From Botryosphaeria dothidea (lineage: Eukaryota; Ascomycota; Dothideomycetes; Botryosphaeriales; Botryosphaeriaceae), in contig WWBZ02000051.1 of NCBI GenBank assembly GCA_011503125.2, positions 3,596,001 to 3,660,000 of the forward strand: a stretch of DNA of 64,000 nt, in the 5' to 3' direction. Shown here in pieces: positions 56,371-64,000 of the stretch (position 1 is the first letter of the stretch; each line of letters starts with the position of its first letter). The notes beneath the pieces are model-generated. The model made no database searches and was not told where the DNA came from. It saw only the letters and a program-made list of their open reading frames with translations. The position numbers and the translations under genes were made by a program.

Positions 56371-57847
56371 TGTGGTGGATGTTGGTGATTGTTTTTTATG
56401 CGTGAGATGATACGATGGTGATCTACGAGGGTTCTCGAGTGAGAGAACGGGCATGTATGAGAGAGGTGATGGAGGGAATGCATACCTGTATGATCTGAAC
56501 GCTGGTTGGAGAGAGAAAAGGAGGGGATGGGACATCATGAAAGATATATTTATACCTGCTCTCCGAGTGACTTCGAAATCTGCCTCGTGCCGATATTGTC
56601 CGTGCGATGTGGGTTCATTACTAAGGCTGCCTGTCAAGTGACTCTTTGAGCAGATTCAAATGGCAGGAACAACCTGGGATAGGCAGTCATGATAGAGAAA
56701 GAGACGGATATGGACATAGTCTCTTCCACAATGGGGTAGTCCAATGCTTCAATCGCTTCTTTGTGGGCATTCATTCACTTCCACTGCATGCTACTCATCC
56801 TTCTGCTAAAGGACGAGTGGCATACGAGGTTGAAAGATGCTATTATATTTGTATTCAATAGTGGATTAATGGAACACACCGTTGAAAGTCTGAAATTGCA
56901 TCCCAATACGCTATTGCCGTATGATTTTGGCGGCTTGCGAATACGGACACTTCACTTTCACTTTCTGACAGAATAAAGATACGTGACACAACTTCAGTTC
57001 CAGTATTCGTGTGGACGTGTGTGCATCTGGTCCTCATGAAAATCCGCGTCCTGACGAATACTTCCACTCCCCATAACATGCGCAGCCGTTCCAGTACTGA
57101 ACTTGAAACTGAGCCTGAAAAGCCCACCAGTGAAGCCCCGTGATTCCACTCCGCTCAACAGTTGAAAGTGGCAGTGTATGGAATGAAATTTGCAGAGATT
57201 GCTCAACTCCGGTGTCCAAATATGCCGACTCTTGTCCAGAGAGGAGGTTGAGAGGCTTCACCGCTGCAACATGAGCGCGTCCAGGCGTGTCTAGAAACTG
57301 CGGCAACCCCGGCTGGCGTACGATCTCAGCTCGACCACGCTTGTCTGTGATCTGGATGAGGTAGGGAGACGATGCTTTAAGCCGAATATGGCTGGCGATG
57401 TCAGCTGAAGAGTATCGTGATGGCGGCCGGCGGTCGGCAGAGCTGCAGCGTGGGTCGGACGCACGGGCGGGTTCCGGTGCGGGTGCGCAAGATCTGGCTT
57501 TTCATTAGTTTGTCATGGTATCTTGGAAGTGTACCAGTTTGCAATAGTATGAGGTTGTGACAACAGAGCGAGCCGGCCGCACAATGCCCAGATGGAGAGC
57601 AGGCGAAGGAGTTGGCGAGCTGTTCCTCCTGCGGACGTTGACAGCTACAACAACAGCGCGGAGCGCGCGTGGTGCAGTCGTCGTGAGACGACGTCGCTCA
57701 ACACCATAGTATGGTCAAGTCAAGGCAAACCAACAAAGACACCGAGCTGTACATCGGAAGCAAGCAAGGAGAAGATTTTCTTCCTCAAGTACCAGCGCAT
57801 GGCCAGTGAGATGACGAAAAAGCCACCAGCGAAGTGGTGTCCGCTGG
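56371..57847. other. Intergenic
   Basis: Holds the 3' flank of the U2-like gene. Around 57775..57832 there is a segment (minus-strand GGCTTTTTCGTC ... GAAGAAAATCTTC, able to form a hairpin) that is also found behind the 41.7-kb copy and may be a 3'-processing signal. No protein gene seen. Confidence 0.45.
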
Positions 57848-58040
57848 TTCGCGTCAGCTCGAGACAGTGCAATACGAGCGACACTGTGCCCTGGAAGATG
57901 AGCGGAGCTCAGCGCCTCCAAGGCCGTTTCCAAAAACTGGGTAATCTCGGGAAGCCCCGTAGGACAGTTAAGGAGATTAAACCTTAAAGAACAGTCACTT
58001 CACTTGATCTAAGCCAAAAGGCAAAGAGAGCTAGAGAAAA
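57848..58040 (-). ncRNA. U2-like spliceosomal snRNA with altered branch-site-recognition sequence
   Basis: On the minus strand, TCTTTGCCTTTTGGCTTAGA is U2 stem-loop I as in fission yeast, followed by TCAAGTG. Where U2 has UAGUAU before CUGUUCUU, this RNA has AAGUGA, so the invariant GUAGUA (human numbering 33-38) reads GAAGUG at 58001..57996. The rest is U2-like. CTGTTCTT is present. Stem IIa is TTAAGG-TTTAATCT-CCTTAA, with a conserved loop and a compensatorily changed stem. An Sm-like GTTTTTGG lies at about 57929. Stem-loop IV is GCTCG / 13-nt loop starting TATTGCA / CGAGC (57879..57857). The length of about 190 nt fits U2. The ends are estimates. An overlapping plus-strand ORF (57592..57987) is not coding. 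Confidence 0.82.
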
Positions 58041-58044
58041 AAGC

Positions 58045-58192
58045 GAGGTGTTCGGTCGAGGAGGAGGGGGGTTTATATATGTTGCGGAGGAGGAGGATCT
58101 GCACTGCCACGGGGCGGTAGTGCAGGGTTCTCCTAGGCAACACGTGAGACGCTTAGCCGTTTTCGTGGTCGGGGAGTGATTTTGCATGCACG
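58045..58192 (-). promoter_or_regulatory. snRNA-type promoter of U2-like copy B
   Basis: TATATAAAC (minus strand, 58080..58072) lies about 35-40 nt before the RNA start. Shared with the 41.7-kb locus: the 17-nt block at 58045..58061, GACGCTTAGCCGTTTT at 58148..58163, and GTGATTTTGCATGCACG at 58176..58192 (plus-strand readings). The two upstream blocks are candidates for Pol II snRNA promoter elements of this fungus. Confidence 0.65.
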
Positions 58193-60164
58193 ACGTCATA
58201 AAAGTACAGTTGTGGAAGCTTCTCAACCACAGGCAGGGCTAAAATCGAAGAAAGGCCCCACTATTACAGAAACTGGTAGCCAAAAACATCAATAAACTGT
58301 GAATCAGCCACCCGAGAAGCATCTGCAGAAGATCAAGCGGCCTCCATTGCGCATGCTTGCCACCACGTGTGCCCGACAAACGAACATCGCTGCCGCAGCA
58401 GGACAGGCCAATGCTCCTCTCGCACGCTCAAGGAGGCAAAGAGGCCATTGCGTGATGGCTTTTACCTACGGCGCTTGGCCCAAACATCTGTGAGGGCGTA
58501 TATGCGTAGATGCACATCGTCAGTTCCAGATCCATTCCATCTATGCAGTCACTGACAGCTCCCCGCGCCAGAAGACATGCACTCAGGTAGATTCGCACCA
58601 TTCACACCGCCTGTCATCAAAACAACACCTCAGAAACGCCACCTTCGCCATCTGACACCACATGTAGTCCCTTGCAAGGTCGCACACGCAGGGATTGTTT
58701 GCGCATCCGAATATGGAATTCGGAGCCCATCCTATTCTTGCAAACGCACCTTGGCCTGGATAGATGGTGCTGACGATTGAGAGAGGCTGACGCGTTATAT
58801 TCGACCGTGCTTAATCAAATGCATTAATTCTGTTCAAACCATCAACTTCCAAGTGAGATACACCAAAGATGACTGGCCTGGAGATAATACGGGAGGATTC
58901 ATAACACTGCGGGTTATGTACAGGGCACCCAATTGAAAAGGCCAGGTGGCTGCCTTGATCAACACACTTGGCTCAATTTGCCTAGTAGAGTCGCCTTGCA
59001 AAGCAGGTTCAGCGCGGTCTTCGTTAATTTTAAGCAGGGTAAGATGCGTTTTGGTTACTAAATTTATAAGGTAACTTGATCCTCGTATGAGTAATTTATT
59101 AGGTAATAATGTTCGTTTTAAGGCTAGAATTTAGCTTATCAAACTTATCTAGGCTCAACACTAGATTGAGAATCGCGAGTCAAGATGCCTTAGATGTCTT
59201 GGGAGTTTGTCTTAGAAGGGACTGCTAGGACTGAGCTGGATACTTTCGGCTTGTAGGGATCTGTGTTCCGAGAGGTGCGATTTGGCAAAGGACGGAGCTG
59301 AGAAAAGGTATGCGCCATACTAAGTTTGAAATACTGGATTCCCGTCTGAGCCTTAATGTCAGGAACTATTCGACAAAAGGATACAGAAATGGAAATCTAC
59401 CCTCGGTTTTGCCTGAGATCGCCCTGCATATTGGATGTAGATTCCAACCCTGAGCTTAGATTATACTTCCTCGGGTTCCGCAGGTCCAGGTGGTATGAAG
59501 ATTCAACCCAGTGAATAGGCGCTCATGGCTTCCCGGACTTCTTTCCTGCGCATGAATATGTTTGTCAGGGACGCCAGGGAAGGTAATCCAATTTATGGAT
59601 TGCACGAAAGCGAAAATGGAATTCTATTCCTTTGATTGGTTGTGGGTAAAAGGATCAAGCTAGAATCATGCAGAGTCTTTTCCCATTTTTGCAATGATGC
59701 TTTCCGTTCCCGGCAGTCAACTTTTCTTGGCAAAAGCTTGACCGGATCATCGTGGTAAATTCCTTTGTCCGGGGAACATGGATGCTCGCAGACAACGTAA
59801 GCCAAGCATTTCGTCAAAGACGTGGCCGGTCCGTTTGAGTTCTTCTTCGTATTTGAATACTGGTACCCGATGCTAGAGAAACTCTTCTGCACAGAAAGAA
59901 ACTTTCTCGGATTCGTATTACAAGAAGGCTGGAGGAAGTAGATACAGCTGACCCAGTTGCGGGATGGCCGGCAAGTGTATTGATGGATTAAGCTTAAATG
60001 GTACCTGGAAGACTAACTGCCAAAAATACTCGTCAGCTCCGAACAGCGCGATTGGGTGTCCCGTACGAAGCTCTCCAATTCAGAAGAAAAATATATCATA
60101 ACATTCTATCTCTTCATATGAATTCAGTTATAGGTGAACCTTCATTTTTTTCCAACTGAGATAG
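58193..60164. other. Gene-free, AT-rich stretch
   Basis: 58.8-59.2 kb is AT-rich and resembles a decayed, possibly RIP-mutated, repeat. No intact transposase or polymerase motif is readable. No gene seen up to the subtilase promoter. Confidence 0.45.
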
Positions 60165-63010
60165 ATGCTCAATATGTGGACCATCCTTTTCGCTCTCTTT
60201 GCCTCCATAGCATTCAGCCATGCAGCAACCACCACCAATCGTTTCATCGTCGAGCTCGCTGCGGACGAGGTAAAAGGCCCCAATTTACTACACCAAAAGT
60301 GCACTGACCTCCCCCAGACCCCCGACAACGCCATAAACGAGATCCGCAACTCCTTCCACGGCCACGGAACCGCCCCGTCCGTCACCACAACCTACACCTA
60401 CAACTCGCCCTACCTCAACGGGCTCTCCATCGCCGTCGACACCGCGACCTCGACCTTCACCTACGACACGCTCGCCCACCACATCCGCTCGCTCCGCCGC
60501 ATCGAGCGCGTCTATCCGGTCCGCCGCCTCTCGCTGTCCCCGGCCATCACGCAGAACCCCGCGCGCCCGCCCGCGTCCGGCGTCGCGCCGCCGCGTTCGG
60601 CCTCCAACATCCACCGCTTTACCGGCGTCGCGGCGCTGCACGAGTTGGGCTTCCGCGGCAAGGGCTCCACCATCGCCGTCATCGACACCGGCGCCGACTA
60701 CCTCAACCCGTTCCTGTCGGGCGGCATCGGCGGCGACCACCGCGTCTCGTACGGCTACGATCTCGTGGGCGACAACATCCGGCCGCCGCGCGTGCCCGTG
60801 CACGATGGCGATCCGTACAGCGAGTGCCAGGCGCACGGCACGCACGTTGCGGGCATCATTGGCGCGGTGGCGCCCGGGCTGGAGCTCGTGGGCGTGGCGC
60901 CGGAGGCGAAGCTGGAGATCTATCGGGTGTTTGACTGCGAGGGGATTACGGAGACGGATATTGTGGTGGATGCGGTGTTGAGGGCGGCGGCGAGGAGGGT
61001 GGATGTGATAAATCTGAGTTTGGGCGGCGGCGGGCCGTTTGAGGAGGGTAGGTTTCCTCTATTCAACGGGCTGCAAGAGCATTGGGGAGAGAGGGTTTGT
61101 GAGGCATTGCTGATGGTATTGCAGATGCCATCAGCGCCGTGTTGTCGAGAGTCAACAACAACGGGACGACGTACTGTGTGGCTTCCATGGGGAATGACGG
61201 CCGGAACGGGACCTTTACTTCGACAGCCCCTAGTGCCGGTCTTGATGTGCCAGCGATCGGATCCTTTGTGACGACCGAAGGCAAGACTCCTGGATGGCTG
61301 GCAAATTACACCGTTGGCACCAACGCTACGCAGAACCACTTCCTCTGGCTCCCATCTGACCGGAGCATTTTCCCACTCGTTCTGGACCTGTACGTGCTGA
61401 CTCTCAACACCACCGTCGAGGATGATGCTTGTGCGCCCCTTCCTCCTTCGACTCCGAATTTAGCGAATCGTCTCGTGCTCGTTCGCCGGGGCAAATGTCC
61501 GTTCGTTAAGAAGATGGAGCACGTACTGGCAAAGGGAGGAAAACACGTTTTGATCTACAACAACCGACCGGGAAATGATCCCTTTGGAGTGTTAGAGGCT
61601 GCCAATGGTACGCTTGGTGTAGCTGGTATGGGTGGAAAGGATGGCTTGGATTTGGTCCGCGCATTCGCTGCAACAGGTAGGATCCAGGTCACCATGAACA
61701 CCACCGTTTATCCAACTACCGCCTTCATAACTAGGAACAATCAGACCGCTGGACAGATGAGTGCATTCAGCAGCATGGGGCCTCCCGCGCTGGGATACAT
61801 CAAGCCTACCGTCTCAGCACCAGGAGATCTGATCCTCTCGACTGTCCCTCGCAAGGATGGATACTTCAGCAACCTCAGCGGCACCTCCATGGCAACCCCG
61901 TATATGTCAGGAGTCGTTGCTCTTCTGAAAAAAGCACGCCCACAGCTTTCCTTTAAGCAGATTACAACCCTCCTCGCGACGACGGCCACGCCCACACAGT
62001 TCGGCGATGGATCCAACTTTTCGTATCCTTTCCTCGCCCCAGCATGGCAGCAAGGCGGAGGCCTTGTCTCAGCACTCAGTGCCTACCAATGCCAAACTCT
62101 TTTAGATAAAGAGGCCATTTCGTTCAACGACACCGCCCATTTCGAGCGCGAGCTGTCCTTCACCGTCCGGAACATCGGCAACCTGCCGCAGGACTACCAG
62201 CTCTCCAACCTCCCCGCGGTCACCGCCCACTCCTTCCGCGGCAACGGCGACCCCAACCCGATCAAGTTCTTCGCCAACGCATCCGCATTCATTCCCAACA
62301 AGGAGTTCACCCTCAGCCTGACCCCTGACTTCGCCAGCATCGACGTCTTCCCCCACACCTTCTCCCTCGCGCCCGGCGCCGCCCAACGCGTCACCGTCTC
62401 CGCCGACATCAGCATGTTCGAAGGCCTGCGCCCCAAGTGCCCGCTCTTCAGCGGCTGGATCGCCATCAACGGCACGCGCGACTCGCTCTCGCTGCCGTGG
62501 GGCGCCATCGGCTGCTCGCTCTACGACCTCCCCGTCATCGACCGCAACGAGACTCTGACCCACCTCGTCGCAGCCACCAACGAGACCGAGTACAACGCGA
62601 CCCTCAAGACCACCTTCGCCCTGCCGCGCATCGAGCCCAACCGCGTCTTCACCCTGCCCAAAACGAACGACAGCGTCGCGCAGCTGGGCGTCGTGTTTCC
62701 GTGGCTGCAGTACAAGTTCAGCATGTTCACGCGCTTCGCGAACATCGACCTGCTGAGCGGGAACGGGTCGTGGGTGGCGAGGCTTCTCGATCAGAACACC
62801 ACAACCGATGCGGAGCGGGTGACGGTGGCGTTTCAGAATTTTACGGGGCTGTTGCCGTGGGGCGAGTGGGCGGACGAGGGCCAGTATCGGTTCAATCTGA
62901 GCGCGCTGAGGCTGTATGGGAATCCGAATGATACGGCAGATTATAAGGAGTGGGTTGTCAGCGATCCGTTTATCATTCGGTATCAGCATGAGAATAATAC
63001 GAGCCTTTAG
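60165..63010 (+). CDS. Secreted subtilisin-like serine protease (S8) with PA domain
   Basis: Exons are 60165..60269, 60318..61047 and 61125..63010. Intron 1 (48 nt: GTAAAA, CACTGAC, CCCCAG) is in frame and stop-free, but its removal gives the better propeptide (LAADETPDN). Intron 2 (77 nt, GTAGGT...GCTGATG...TTGCAG) is required. The product is 906 aa. A signal peptide (FALFASIAFSHAA) is followed by an I9-like propeptide. The catalytic triad is Asp158 (VIDTGAD), His208 (AHGTHVAGIIG) and Ser533 (GTSMATP). A protease-associated domain (RRGKCPFVKKMEHVLAKGG) is inserted before the Ser, and a beta-rich C-terminal domain follows, as in large fungal extracellular subtilases. Many NxT/S sites suggest glycosylation. 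It probably degrades extracellular protein. Confidence 0.92.
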
Positions 63011-63766
63011 ATGGAATCTTGTAGACGGGCCGGGGCGAGGGCAAGAAGAGACGACATGTAGTATGCACGGTACTGCCAACTCCCAATACATTTACGATGT
63101 TCTGAAGCGAAGGCCTCAATACCAATTTTCACATATTCAGGACGCTTTGGGGCATTCTTAGAATTTCCGGGCACACCAAGCAGACGCAACGCGATAGAGC
63201 CCTAATTTGGCACCCCTCATGTCAAGCCACATCTGGAAGAATGCTGTGGCGCCAGATCTCATGGGATCCTTGCTGGAGAGAGGTATTATCATAGTGCAGA
63301 AGCTCAATACCACCAGGTGCAGCCATGCTCTCTTCAGAGAAAGTTTGACACTGCTCACGCAGAAGTTCTCTGCGGATACGGCTGTGCGATTGTCAATGCT
63401 GCCAAGAACCTATCCAGGCGCATGGCCAGGCCCTCCGTAGAAAGCCGGGAAAGACCGGCAACAATACTCCGCATGGAGCACCAAGCGTGGCGGCGCATCT
63501 CTGAATGGCCCCTGAGGAACAATATCAGTGGTTAACAATGAGCGGCCAGAGGAACAATATCAACACCACGTACCAAGACATCACCACCAGCAACATAGCA
63601 ACAGACGATCTTTGTGCCGCAGCACTGGAGATTCGCTTTGTCCCCTCTTCTATATAGGATTCCGTTTTCTCGACACACCATCCGCATCAGGGCAAGTACA
63701 TACCACAGCTGACCCATACGATCATTCATTCCACCACACGACTAAACCACTACATTCGCTACTAAA
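63011..63766. other. Intergenic and promoter of the right-edge gene
   Basis: A TATATAGG sequence at about 63651 lies roughly 110 bp before the next ATG and may be its TATA element. No gene otherwise. Confidence 0.45.
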
Positions 63767-64000
63767 ATGCAACTCCAAGGCCTCCTCATCGGGACCCTGA
63801 GCGCCCTCGCTCTTGCCGCCCCCGCGACAATCGACCCCTTCTCGCTCCCTTCCGACAACTCCACCGGGCAGGCCGTCCTCATCCCACACGCCACCAACAC
63901 GACCTCGAACTCGACCCTCGAAGAGCGCGGCAAGAAGATCGTCATCTGGCACCGCACGCGCTACTGCGAGCACGCCAACGGTAAGGGGCGCTGCGTCAAC
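63767..64000 (+). CDS. Small secreted protein, N-terminal part (cut by window edge)
   Basis: The ATG at 63767 opens MQLQGLLIGTLSALALAAPA, a clear signal peptide with cleavage expected near Ala18-Ala20. Next comes an N-glycosylation-rich segment (HATNTTSNSTLEER), then ERGKK, a possible Kex2-type processing site, and Cys-containing KIVIWHRTRYCEHAN before the window ends. The GTAAGG within the last 20 bases could be a splice donor or simply coding (NGKGRCVN). The layout of signal, short pro-region, dibasic site and Cys-containing mature part is typical of small secreted fungal proteins, including effector-like and antimicrobial ones. No family can be named from the visible part. Confidence 0.7.
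   Translation, partial: MQLQGLLIGTLSALALAAPATIDPFSLPSDNSTGQAVLIPHATNTTSNSTLEERGKKIVIWHRTRYCEHANGKGRCVN

Noticed and set aside
57592..57987. 131-codon plus-strand open frame over the U2-like gene
   Set aside because: The opposite strand has conserved RNA structure (stem-loops I, IIa, IV), which explains the sequence better.

Overview
The window is nuclear DNA of a filamentous ascomycete, most likely a Dothideomycete-like fungus (inference). Genes are mostly short, on both strands, and carry introns of 46-77 nt with GT-AG ends and CTAAC/CTGAC-type branch sites. The gene types are typical of such fungi: an NRPS-like reductase, F-box proteins, an APH-fold kinase, Myb/SANT-like proteins, a C2H2 protein, a RING-like protein, a secreted subtilase and a small secreted protein. 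There are no operons and no bacterial signals.

Layout. 1-5 kb: the 3' part of an NRPS-like A-T-R enzyme and two small basic, probably nuclear, proteins. 6.0-6.8 kb: tRNA-Ser(AGA) and tRNA-Phe(GAA), each interrupted by a 54-55 nt GT-AG element with a branch-site motif, at positions where eukaryotic tRNAs normally have no intron. 7.4-20.5 kb: small genes, two F-box genes (one frameshifted), an ordinary tRNA-Thr(CGT), degenerate loci, a two-exon gene of unknown function and an APH-like kinase. 20.5-33 kb: gene-poor, with broken pieces of a sugar transporter and other genes, and a diverged tandem array (29.1-31.3 kb) whose units carry splice-site-like elements. 33-43.6 kb: an F-box gene, two Myb/SANT-like proteins, a zinc-binding-type protein, another nuclear-type protein and a truncated U2-like snRNA locus. 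43.6-53.4 kb: about 10 kb with no convincing gene but many simple repeats. 53.4-56.4 kb: RING-like, C2H2 and basic proteins. 57.8-58.2 kb: a full-length U2-like snRNA with an altered branch-site-recognition sequence. 60-64 kb: a subtilisin-like protease and the start of a small secreted Cys-containing protein.

The most unusual content is RNA-centred. Two tRNA genes look as if they need the spliceosome (one needs tRNA splicing as well). Two U2-like snRNA loci share promoter blocks, and both depart from the near-invariant GUAGUA branch-recognition hexamer. Whether these observations are connected is not shown by the sequence. Everything here was read by eye. No search was run, and exon joins rest on splice signals and frame continuity.
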